Below are positions 23,578-36,500 of a DNA stretch of 64,000 nt, piece after piece. The position numbers and the translations under genes were made by a program. The number at the start of each line of letters is the position of its first letter. Within the stretch, counting starts at the first letter, position 1. This DNA comes from Apostichopus japonicus (taxonomy: Eukaryota; Echinodermata; Holothuroidea; Aspidochirotida; Stichopodidae): the NCBI RefSeq assembly GCF_037975245.1, contig NC_092577.1, positions 15,168,513 through 15,232,512 on the forward strand, given 5' to 3'. The notes under the pieces were generated by a model, which saw only the letters and a program-made list of their open reading frames with translations, was not told the origin of the DNA and searched no databases.

Positions 23578-26286
23578 TTCTCAATTAACTATCTATCAGA
23601 GTTGGAGGGAATCGTTGGTTGAAGAAAATGGCCACGTAGACCAAATCATGTCAAATCAATGTCTAGATAGAAAAATGTGCAAGGTAGGCCAGTAGCGTGA
23701 CGATACCCGTACACTGTAAAGTAGTTAGCCGTTTTTCCTCTCTTTTTGTAGGGTTTCCAGTCTGAAATATTACGCTGTTTGGCTTGAACCTGTGAGTCGC
23801 TTGCTGAGAACCTCTGTAATAGACTTACACACGATATCAGCCCATAATGAGTCCTACCGCTTATTGTAATACAAACTTCAATGTAAAGAGGTGTCCTTCT
23901 GTACTTTATTTCCTCTACGAGGGCGCTGTGGCGAAATTGTAAACACGAAGGGTCTCCCTTAGAAATCAGGTTGATCAAAATAATTGTATTGGGCAAAATC
24001 CGGGAACCTCTCAGCAATAAAAAGGCGATGTATACAAATTGGTTAGACTAAAGTCAACAAAGGATGAAGCTGTGAGCTAAAAAGTAATTGCGACGTAGTA
24101 TCCTCAAGTACCGAAATGTTTTTTTTAGAAACACTCTAGTGATTGGTTTACCAGGGGCATTTCCATACCAGAATAAAACTCAATTGTAGAACCAAAGCCA
24201 AGTGATGAGTCAACTGAAACAATCACAACACTTCTTAGATTCCAGTCACACATCTGCGATTTATCTTGATTCCTGCCTCGGGGCATCAACATTATTAATC
24301 CTCTTAATGCACGATTATCATTATCACATTCTTTGTTGTTCAAAAAGATAAATGATCACTCGGCGGTTTGATTGTGAGAACGTGTTTCAATTTTTCAAAA
24401 ATTCCGCCGAAAAGAAAAGAAGTTATTTCCATAACGATGTTATAAACTAATGTAACTAATAACTATGGCAGTTGCAAGTCGACGCTTATCAGAAATATTA
24501 ACCGGAATGTTTGGGTTTTGCAGGTACTTTCGGTCTTAGTTAGAGTGCTTGGTTCACGAAAAGTAGACTAACCTACCTGTATTTTATATAGCGTACGCTA
24601 TTGTCTACAATACACACATTAATTAGATACTAGTCTAACACTAGTTCAAGCAGTATTATTTGTTCTGAAGCAAGTACTTCCATTGCTTTGGATGAATATC
24701 GACGTATTGTTTGGTAGAGCAATCTTATTGTTGTTATATTAACGACATCGATACCATGTTCTCTCTGTGTCACTACTTGCTGGTCTGTTTGCAGTTTCTA
24801 TCGCCGGTGTAGTATTGTTTGAGGATCACAGTGTAAGGCACAATTAGCGCAAATTGGTACCACTTGAAGAAAGGGGAACTCCAAACTTACCGACTAAGCA
24901 CATCTTTGTGAATCATAAGAGATCCTTAAGAAATATAAAAAATAGCATCCTTGTGAATATTCAACCCAATATACTACTTGAATTACCACTGATGAATTGA
25001 GTTGACCGTTTATGTTAGTGAAGCAAGGGCATAAACTTGAGGCACGTATTCGGATTATTGGTAGCTTATAATTGTACTGTCACCAAAAGATTCACAAATC
25101 TTAAAACAATCTTTAGAAACTTGTGACTTGTATTACTGCCGACTGTGAATTGTAAAGACACAAGATACGTAACTATTTTGTAATATTTGTAGCAGCTGTG
25201 GTAACTTGATTTACGGTGAATGCTTATGGCAGCGTCATTGCATTCCTCGTGTAACTTTTCAATGATACTGACATTTTCAACAACATATCTCCTGGGGACA
25301 GACTGCTTGATCATTAAGTGTTTATTATGCAAATTATAGTCAGTAATTGAAGAAAACCAAATTTTACTTTCCCTATGAACATAACAACAATATGCGGTGT
25401 CTCCCAAAGGTGTTAAAAATCAAGGAACACAATATAGCAACCCAAGGGAGCCAAGCAATCAGCATGCCCTACAAGCAGTTCGTATCGTCTGTCAAACGGA
25501 GCGCAGGTGTACAACAACAAACACTCTTAAAATGAAATACACTAGAACGAGGGGCCGTGTCAAAGCAGCTGAAGTCAGATGAAATATATTGTAGATGTTG
25601 CGAGAAAATACCATAGAAATTGATATCAGCAATATAGTTTTAATATATAGTACTATATATACCCAGCACCAGGTTGAGTATGGACAATGAATGTATGGTA
25701 CATGACATTTCAGATTGACAATATTGACAAAGAAATTTATGTTTCGGTTCCTACAGAGTATACAAAACATAAGTGTATTCTCTACAGTGGTGGTTAAAGG
25801 GACTTCTAGTGCTAACACACGAAAGAAGATATATCTCTTTCATCACGGGCACTGGAAAACTGCCTTCAGATCATGCTGCTATCATAAACATTTATATGCC
25901 TACAAGGTTAGTGACTGTGAATATCGTTTTCTCTTTGTATGTAGTTTATAGTACTCATTTTTCCCCTTAAACATAGAACCTCATTAGTTAACCGTGAATG
26001 CTTACAACTATTGCGAGACTATATTATCTTCTATGTTATATCATTTTGATTTAAATAACACTGTAATAATTGAATTGAATCGTGTCGAAAAACAATGTTC
26101 ATTTTTCACCGTCAAACCGTGATAATGTTTATGAGCTAGCACGTAAAAATAATTATAACATACATACATACATACATGTAATCCCATTTTCTTAAAAAAT
26201 ATATATAAATCTTTATATAGAATAATATGTACAAGAACCACATCATGTAGCTGCAAAATCTGTATAAAGGACAATCAATTGCAATA
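23578..26286. other. Unassigned spacer downstream of the GPCR gene
   Basis: No recognisable exon. Minus-strand open frames at 23646-24017 and 25066-25407 have no domain or splice support. A TACA-type microsatellite lies at about 26,160-26,177. Confidence 0.35.
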
Positions 26287-26297
26287 TTTATTTTATT
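26287..26297 (-). terminator. Candidate polyadenylation signals of the GPCR gene
   Basis: Two overlapping AATAAA hexamers on the minus strand, about 760 bases past the stop codon at 27058. I saw no canonical hexamer closer, though an ATTAAA variant occurs about 25 bases past the stop. Transcript data would decide. Confidence 0.3.
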
Positions 26298-27057
26298 GCA
26301 AGAAACATGCCGGTCAGCAAAATTTACAGAAATATTCATTTCGTTAAAAAAGGGAATTTCTTTGAACACGCGAGTTCTCTTGGTTCATTTTGGTTCTTGC
26401 ATGGACATACTGTTCTTAACGATTTCGTTTCCACCACACAGTTTTCTGTGCATGTTCATCAGAAATGAAAGATTTTTGTATAACTGTTACCTTCTTTTTC
26501 ATTATCTGATATAAGTAATATGACAGTTTGCTTTATATGGGTTCAAAAGCGTGTCTATACCCAAAACTTTGTCCTAATTGAATTTTCAAAACGCATGTCT
26601 GATTGTGACATTGTGTGAGAAACCATTTATACTCAATTAAAAATTATTAAAAAAAATACAAAATGCTTTTTGATTAAACTTGGTTAAAGTACATTTTTTC
26701 GAAATATCAATTGGAAAAATACAATATAAAGCCGTTAAGTTTGATTAAAATTCTGCTTAAAGGTTATCTTCTCTGAATATATTCTGTTAGAAGCTGGACA
26801 ACAAACAAAACGAACAAGCATTATTAACAAACAAAAGTAAGAAAAACATGTATAATAATGATCCCTTTGGAAGCAAATGTAAAGATAGTAATGCAACATC
26901 AATTGCCTCATAAAATCAAGCGTAAACATAATTAAACGCTATGAACAAACCCTCCAATAGAATATAAACAAGCTACAAACTAGTACAAAACCGACCATAT
27001 ATAAACAAACATACATAGTGAAAGCGTTTTTAATTATATTGATCTAATAATTTTCTT

Positions 27058-27574
27058 TTAGTTGAAACGCCTGTTTTCGACACTAGAGACCGGAACACTA
27101 GAAGGGTGAAAAGGCTTTGACGATGGTAGATTATATTTCTTTTTTGTACCGGTGGGATTTTTCCTGAATGTCATGGGCGTCAATGGGCGATCAGGGCAAA
27201 AGAAGCAAATCTTTCTCCATCTTTTCCGGAAGATAGGGTTCCTCATGCAGTATAACATAAAGATCAGATAACCATGCATGCTGTTGAACGTAACAAAGAG
27301 CATCTGGAAAATGAAAGAAGGGATACTCCCAGCGGGAATAAAACAGACATATCCCAAGCCCCAAGTAAGTCCCAACAGAAGGAAAAAGACCACTGCGTGT
27401 TGAAACCTCTTCCATCTTTCTCGTTTCGCGTGCTCTTCGCTAAGTGTCTTGCCCGGAACACTTTTATTTAGCTTCAAGATCACTCGAATGTAGACAATTA
27501 TGTTGAAGACCAACATGATCGACATCGGAATGCCTACACCACCAAGTACAGGCCACGGGGCACTTAAGAAGCAT
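27058..27574 (-). CDS. GPCR last exon: ECL2, TM5-TM7 and C-terminal tail
   Basis: Acceptor TTTCCCTACAG|A at 27575-27576; stop TAA at 27058-27060. It starts at CFLSAPWP, the extracellular loop 2 cysteine that pairs with the TM3 cysteine in this family (most relatives have CWL there). TM5 is around GIPMSIMLVFNIIVYIRVIL. TM6 holds LLLGLTWGLGYVCF, matching the conserved class B2 GLTW motif. TM7 holds FNSMHGYLIFMLYCM, then the basic RKRWRK. The tail is rich in Pro, Ser and Lys and ends NRRFN, not an obvious PDZ ligand. Confidence 0.93.
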
Positions 27575-30500
27575 CTGTAGGGAAACATCACGCATGAGTT
27601 GGTTAGTATATTCGATTTAATTTAAAAGAAAAACGAAATCCACTCTGATTTGATCTCTAATGGTACGGTGCTTCACTGTGAATAATGACTTGGACCAAAA
27701 CTTTGAGAAACTAGATCAACAACATCAAGAGGAAAATGATAATGCAACCCTTCCTGAAGTTTGAACACAAATATCAAGTTACAGTTTAAGGAACAATGGT
27801 TTGTTTAGTATGTTCCTCAGAGTAATGACGATAATAGCTGGCGAATCTTTAACTGACTGATATTACTTCTTCCACTATCTAAAGTTTGTCAACGACAGGT
27901 CCTGCTTGCTTACTTGCATCGTAAAATTTCATGTGGAGTGTGGCTTTTTGCTGCAATATATCTACCATTTCGTCACTTCATGTATGAAAGTAAAGCCAGG
28001 AAGACACCTTTCGGGATCAATTTGTACACATATGGCATAGTTTACATTTTGAAACTTTCCTTTATTGGATGTGATATAGTATGTGACCAGAGTGACCTCG
28101 CGCTACCACTGATCTAAAGGTCAACCACGTCATGGAACCATTATCTTCTAATCGATGCGACAAGATTAAGAACACACTACGCGACAATTGTGATAAGAGA
28201 AGAAATGCCTGATCAAAATCTAACATAAAATTAAGTGATTTCTGCTGTGTTGAACACTTAATACCCAAATCCTAGTTTACCTTTAAATAAACCACACTGG
28301 TATGTCCCATAATTTATTGATCACTAAAACCAAATAGGATACTTTTCAGACATAATTTTTTGCGCGATGTTTGGCCTCCCATGACCACAAATAACATTTG
28401 ATGAAATTGTCACCGCCTTAGAATACGTTACAACTTCATACAACAAGTCTGGAAGAATCTCTGCAAAGGACCTGCGAGCATGGCTGTACAACCATTGTTG
28501 ACATAGAGACGGAATACAGAGATGGAATACAGATGTATGAAATACAGTAGTGGTTGCATCAAGTAACGTGACGTTTTGTTCGTGTCGCTACAAAATGCAG
28601 ACAGTACAGTAATGAAACGTGATACCTTGTTATCTTTAGCTGGACCTGAGATGTCCATCGTTGTATTGTTTGTACACTGTACTGTGGGTATTGACCCCAG
28701 CTGTATGTACTGACTGTATACTAGTGTCTAATTACCGATGGTAGAAAGCTGTGTGTGTGTATTTTCTGGGATCGATGGTGGTGAATAACACTTCTGTTAC
28801 ACCTCATTCGAAACTAGGTCAGATTACCGGCATTAGACGTTTCTTTTTGCGCGAGTCTTCACACCCTTTAACAAATATATACAAACTGTTTCACTGTGCG
28901 AAATAATAATGAAGTGCAGGTCTTCTAAAGTTTCCGTACTGTGGTTATTTCGGTATTTCCGATAGTTTTTTTTTATTTCTATATTATTAAGCTTTATAAG
29001 CCCCCAACTACCCAACAAACAAATATTTTAGAAAGACTTACACATCTTTTCGTATATATGTACCACCGGAAATCACTGTAATACCGTATGTCATCCCAAC
29101 AATTAGCAAAGGACCACCTGTGGTAGAAAAATATATATATATTATGCAGAGTGCATCATCTCCAAAATGATCGAAATTTAACAGAATATCAGAATGATGA
29201 AGCTGATTACTTAGCAAACTTGCTGGGCGGTTCGGGTCAAACCCACGTCCTCTGTACCGCGACTATGTAATTTGTTTTTCAATTTGCTGATATTTTGTAA
29301 AAGTAGAGAGAGCGTAGTGAGTAATGATGCATTTGTGTTTTGATTCATAAAAGTTCCACAATACATCCACAGAGGAACATGTTTTTACAAAAGAGCTCAA
29401 AATGCTAACTACAGAGAACATTGGTGGCTAAAGAAACATTCCGAATGTTCCCAAGGTAAATTAGCATGAAAGTTAGAACCATATAACGACATCATATAGA
29501 CTTTCAACTGTGACTCACTTCCTGAAGTAATGGAATGTTAAGCAATTCAAAGTAAGTTGCATGCAATCACTTATATCTGGAGTGAACGACAATACAATAA
29601 TATAGGCTTGCTCTATGAACTCATCTCGTGACCTTTACAGCTTGCCACTTTTAAAGAAGACAACACTGCAAAGAGACAGTTCAACGAGACATCCGTATGG
29701 GATCGCTGTATAGATTACATGAAGTTGCATGTGTCTTAAATTCCACAAAGTATCGCTGAACGTAAGGCCTAACCAAGTCTCGGTCAGTTTCAGGAGCGTC
29801 AATCACGAGGAGGGCAGGGGACATTTCCCCACTCTATGAAGAGTGGGGTTCACCATATCATACGCTTAGCCAGCAGATAATGAAAACACGCAGCATTCGC
29901 TAATCTCCGTTTCAACATATTATTTTTCATATTTTATATTAAGTCATATTATCACATACAAGCAATATAAAACTACATTTGTATTATATGGTGCATTCAG
30001 TTTGGTTAGCAATGCCACTGATGATAGTTTTGAAGTGTTTTTGAGATAAGTATAGATTTCATAGGAGTTTTGAGAAAGCTACATAAGCCTATATGTTACA
30101 AAGTCTGTGTGCTAAGCTGCTAGTCATTTTGTTGTTATAAAAGTGTTACTCATTGTACCTCAAGTTGTAGGTTACTAGTTATGTACTTTTTATTTATGTT
30201 TACTTTATTTGGTTTGTGTTTTTATTAAGTTAAGTGATGCAGGTACGGGGCTTTAGCCTGGAGGGGCAGCTGTATAATATATTTATTAATTCTATATGCT
30301 TTATGTAGGCCTATCGGGTTCATTGTTATCCCCGATATAAGTGCCCCAATCTTTTAACTAGCTTAGACACAGTTCTCTTCACGGCCCACCCACACAGCTC
30401 ATTTGCACCACAAATGTTATCCACATTTGTGTCTGATATTCCCTGTATGATACTTCTAGCTAGAGACCTACTTCAAGTCTTTTCCTTAGTTTTTTACATT

Positions 30501-33500
30501 AATACAAGTTCATATTGGTCAGAAAAAAGTGTTCCTAAATTTTAATTTCCCTTGGTGTGGGTAGACAAAATAGGAGGCAAATTGAGAGTAGAGGAAGCCG
30601 TATAATATGTTAAGGTAAACAAATTCTCTTAAGAGGCCTTGTAACATTTGCACACTCTGGGTGCACTCTCATGAAAGATTAATGGTTTTTAATCCGGAGA
30701 AGTTGGTTTTCACTTATAAGGATTTTTTTGGTTGATAAACCTGGATTTTGCGATTTGTTGCTTCATAAAATTGATACTGGGGATACTAAACCTGTAAGGA
30801 AAAAACCTTATAAGTTATCTCCTCCTATACGTAAAAGTTTGAAACAACAGATTAAGGAAATGATTGAACTGGATATCATTACTCCCTCTGATTCGAATTG
30901 GATTAGTCCAGTTGTGATGTTTGAGAAACCAGATAGCACTTACAGATTAGCTATTGACTATAGGGCTCTGAATACTGTTACTAAGCCTTCACGTTACCCA
31001 ATACCTACCATTGATAGTATACTACATTCTATGCATAATTCCAAAGTAATTTCAACACTAGACTTGAAGTCTGGGTTTTGGCAGTCTGCCGTCCATCCTG
31101 ATGATCAACCCAAAACGGCCTTTGTTTGTGAGGGCGTCATTCAGTTTAAGAGATTACCTTTTGTATTGAGAAATGCTAGCCCAAATTTTCAAAATTTACT
31201 TGAAATTGTGTTCAAACCTTTGAGTGATAATTCTTGCAGACAGTATTATCCTTACATTGATAATATTGTCATTCATTCCCCTACTATTGATGATCACTTT
31301 AGAGCTCTAGATGCAGTTTTCTGTTGTTTGAGAGAAGCTGGGTTGACAATCAATCCCAGTAAATGCAGTTATTGCAAACCACCAGGGTTCAAGGAGACTA
31401 CGAATATAGTACCCACCCATGGGATGTGATAGCCATGGTCCTCCTTGGTCCTTTTACAGATTTTACCGGAGGTAACTTGTATGTTTTGGTAATGGCTGAT
31501 CATTTTTCTAGGTTTTCGATTTTGATAACCCTCAAGAGGGCAACGCGAAAGGTCCTGGCAGGGGTACTCAAGCATTTATATTTTGTACATGGGGTAGCTG
31601 TAACACCCTACTCTCAGATAATGGACCCCAAATGTTATCCAAATTTGTGTCTGAAATTTGTATATTGTGGGGTGTTAAAAGGTCATTCACAACCCATATC
31701 ATCCTCAAGCTAGTTGGGCTGAAAGAGTGAATAGGAACATTGTTTCTATATTATGTTGTTTTGTTGGTAATGATCATACTCAATGGGAAGTTCATATTTT
31801 CGAGTTTATGTTTGCATTGATTTCTTTCAGACATAACTCCATAGGTTTTACATCGGCGGAACTGTTTCTAGGCCATCAGATTGTTGGCCCTGTGGAATGG
31901 CTGTAACATAAATATGAACCATTGCATGAGGAAGACACTAGTAATATGTTTTCATTGGCTAAGAAAAACATGAGTCTACGAGCTGAGAACAACAAGTTTC
32001 GATATAACCAAACAAGAAGAAAAGTCCAGGTGGTTGTAGGGAGTAAAGTTCTATTTAGAGCCCATCCTCTGTCTAATCTTAGAAAGAGATTTTCAGCTAA
32101 ATTAGCTCGTAAATGGAGAAGCCCATACATGTTTACATATCTCCAGTTACTTTTAGTCTGGAAGATGAGGCAATAGGGGAAGTAAGAATTGCTCATGCAG
32201 AACAACTGAAAGTAATAGAGTAAAAATTTATTTCTGCACTATTTTGAAGAGCGGGAGGATGTAGAGATCGAAGTCTAGTTCTCTCTAGTTTCCACCATTC
32301 TACCCTTTCACCTTTGTTGCATACCTGTATATTCCCGTTATAGTATTTAATTAATGATACGTACTTACCTGTAGACACATATCTTGCATATATATTCTAA
32401 CATTTTGTCATTGTTACTTACCTGTAGCTAAATACCTTACAGTCCTGTATAAATGCCTTAGGTATTGTTTTCTTTATAGTTGTCTCTAGGGTGGACCTTC
32501 CTGCATTTAAGGGGACTCCTATGTTTTGATTGGTTACTGTTTTTGTATTATCATTTTGATTGGTTGAAACACTGATGACCAGCCTCTGTCAGACTGGTCA
32601 TCAGGTTCTTGTATATAGAAAATACAGCAGAGTTAGCACAAAACCCCAGAGTTTGCAGGTGTCTTTTTTTATTCTTTGAGTTTTCCCACTCGGTCTCTAC
32701 AAACAAATGTTTCTTCCCACGCTACGCGCCAACTGATGGTGTCGCTCCGCTGAGATAGTGTTTTGGAAGTCGCTTTTGGGAAATGGCTCTAGTACGTACG
32801 CACATCAAAATGTCCTGAAGTGTCTTTCTTGTAATTGTGTTTCCTATGGGCCCTGGTAGCTAGTAGTGTTTTTTTACGTATAATACCATATGTGTGCATG
32901 CTGTAGACAGCTGAAAAATAAAGCGATGTTTGTTCTTATGTGTACTGCTTAAATATATTTCTGTCTGGGGGCTTAAGTTTCACCTTTCAGTTTTGCTTCA
33001 TTAAAATTGACGCCATTTAATCGAGTATAGTCAAAGTTGAGACAAATTGGCCTATCGATTGTTAAAAGCATAGTAAATGTATAACCTTTTAAAGGTATCG
33101 CCGAACAAAATATGATAAAATTCATTATGATAACAATGGTTCAAAGCAGTCTCATGAATAACTGCTTCATATGTGTACATTTGTGAGTGCACAATATGAA
33201 TGTAGCATTCTTACCTACTGTAAATGCGACGATTTTTACAAGAGATGCCCTTATGTCATGATCAAAAACACGAACAAAGAGATAGAACATCATAACACCC
33301 TCTACTGTCATCCATGTTTGTGCTGAGAGTAGAGTGAAATGCATGCATGCAGCCATCAGTGTGCATGGTACATCATTCAGGAATGCCTTCTTTCTTTCCG
33401 AATCAAGCAAGGCCATGATGAGAAAGCTAATGTAAAGCGCGATCAAGGTTGTTGATAACCCAAGAAGGATTTTATTCGGTCTTTTTGAACGAAGTTTTCT

Positions 33501-36500
33501 GTTTAAAAAGGAAAGTTACGATATTGACGTTTATAATAACAAAGGAAAAGAGTTAAAATGATATCGTACACAAATCATAACATAGGCTATTTTATGAATA
33601 CTCATTTTCACTACTGACATTACAGAAAATATGCTTTCTTTATTTTCAAATGAAGTGTCTTATGGTACAAGTATTTACATGTGGACAAGAGGTGCTCATA
33701 ATGTTAATGCGAATAAGGTAGGCCTATAATGTGTTCTTTCTTATTTAAAGTTCCCTGATGGGGTTGCAGTCAGACAAACAAATGGTCATCGTAGCAGCTG
33801 ACGACATTACTTGTAAAGAAGGTGGAGGTTTGGCAGTGCAGTATTAGTAATATGATAATCTTCTAGCGTTACGTATTTCTTAAACTGTAACGCGATCACT
33901 TCACATGGCAACGTTCAATGCTATTTGTCTCCTTTCCAATCACTTTAACTAAGCATGTAAATGACTTACTTATCAGTTGAGAATGCTATTATAGTTAGCA
34001 AAAGACCTACAATTGACGCTCCACATCCGAACACTGTCATTGCATCTAATATCTTTATCTGAGTTTCCGTCAAGGAATCATTATCCAAAACGTCCTGAGG
34101 CAAGAAAACGATATGTAATTACGTTAAACAGAATACCGGTTCATTCAACGAAATGTATGTTCTTTATGAAATATTATGATAGGTATAAAAAGCAGGACAA
34201 TTAAAAAAGAAGCTAATAGTGTATAACTGATGTTATAATAATTGTGTTCAAGTGATCCATACCAATGTACCGCGGTAATATGCATGATCGGATGGTAGTA
34301 TTTAAACAAACACATTTTCTGAAACGGTTAGTGTTTATATTATATTAAAATGGTTCAATGATACTTTACCAATACTGAAGCAACCTAAAAGCATCATATC
34401 ATCAGATAGAACGTTCGTAAAACATGAACATGTTATTCGGGGATGTCACTTTTTGGTTTTTATTTGTCACATTAAATACTTATATTTGCATAGATATTCC
34501 AAACATAACATCTCGTTAAATTCAGTGCCTGCTTACTGACATATCTAAACTGATAATAAACCATAACGCAGCAAATAGTGTTTACGTCTGATTTGACTCA
34601 CACGGATGTGAACAGGGCTTTATTACTGTCATCATTCCTGTATTAACGGACCGCGAAATTTGGAAAGTTACAGGTACATCCACAATTAATAATTCCTGGA
34701 AATGTAACATTAATTCGTCCGTAATATTATGCATCATACCATTAGAACAGCAAAATTAGTTAGATGGGTACATTCACAGTTAACCATGCCATCTGATCCC
34801 GCTGAAACCAATCTACATCCATCATTCGACCAGTTACCCCGTCCTCCGTCAGCTCGAAAGTTCCAGAAGGAGCACACTGAACTCTCAATAACCGATATCT
34901 TTCCATTCTCCTTGGAAAAAAAAACACAATATAATATCGTTTGTGTTAGCTACTATGTAGCAAATCGTTCAGAGTAAGTTATCGTGCAACAATGTTTGTT
35001 ATACGTGCAATATTAATAAGGCAAACTAATATTCTTTCTCGAAGCTACAAGTCTAGCAAATCAAAGGAATAGTATTTGTGAGCTGTCGACGTAAAAGGTA
35101 AACATGATATCTGCAAGTTGCTCGTGTTTCACATCAATATGGTTTGCGTCAGCTCAGAGTTTGTGAACTGTCTACTACAACATGCCGTCTGTGTCATGCG
35201 ACGTGTCTGATATCATAATCTTTGTTTGTTTTCTATCTATCATTTAACAACGTAATCTATTATTTGTAGCATTTGAAAGTGAAAACCTGTTTGTCATTCT
35301 AATAGTTTTATACTTTAGTATTCCCATGTTATTTTTCCTCTCCAACTGAATACTTCCCCGGGCCGATCACGAAAGAACAACGACAAAACGATACTTGAAA
35401 GGTTGACTGAAAATCTGCTCTACTCGTCTGCAAACCTACTACAACGTTCCCAACCGATATTTAGTAAGGTATTGTCCTATGTCTATATTACTGAATAAGT
35501 TATTAACAGAAATTTTTCATTAGAAATCTAACTAGCATGCTTTAATATTATTTACGTTAATTGTACCAATGTTTAAACGTCTCGCAGTAAGGAGTGTTAG
35601 GTGAGTGTGGATAGGGGTTGGGATAGATGTTGGATAGTGATAGTGACGTTTAACTTTTAATACTTACCTCTAGTGGTCGATACCATTGTCTTAATGTAGA
35701 GTTCTCAGTTTCAGAACCCTGTGATCTATCCCAAGTTAAAACTTCTTCGCCATTTCTGTAAATATTCGTCGCAATTACGAAAGTGTTCGGGACAAATCTC
35801 CGTTTATGCCTCCTTTCAAATTTAGCAAACTCGTTGTTAATATCGTTGTAATATCGTGAAAAAAAGAATTCCGCACATCGGTATGCTACAGTTGCTGCTC
35901 TGAGCGTGTCATCAGAATGAAAGTTCGCTGAAAGTCTTTTTGGAAACAGAAAAACATTTGATGACCGATTGAGGATGAGTGGCAGTTCTTGGGTATTCAC
36001 TTTAAAAGGCTCCAACGTTTCAGTGATTTCTGTTTCGTTCGCCATAGTAGTTGCAATGGCATAATCATCGAGCAAATCTGGAGGGCCTTCGGTGACCTAA
36101 TATGTATGAGAACAGCCCATAAATCATATCGAATTAAGGTAGTAATATAAATAAATATAAAAAAATAAATACGAAAAGAGAAGCAATCCAACCACGTTGG
36201 TCTTTCTTTAAAGGCTCTTGTGTTAAAAAAACTGAGAAATTCGGTTCACAAAAACGCCTGACATTGAAACAAGTCAAATTATCATATACCATTGAATAGC
36301 GACAAATGTTGGTTCAGTTTCGACGTGACATTTCACTTTTGAATGTCACAAATTGCGCTAATTGTTGACAATGTTACCATTCGAAAGGATTCCATTGTCT
36401 TGTTTCGCACGCTTCTTCGTGTGAAGATTTTAAGCTAGGGTGAACGCGCTTGTTTTGAATGGAACTAATTTAAGAGAAGCAGGTAGTATTATAGAACAAG

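Noticed and set aside
23646-24017. 123-codon minus-strand frame
   Set aside because: No domain recognised and no splice context; it begins within repeat-like sequence around 23,900.
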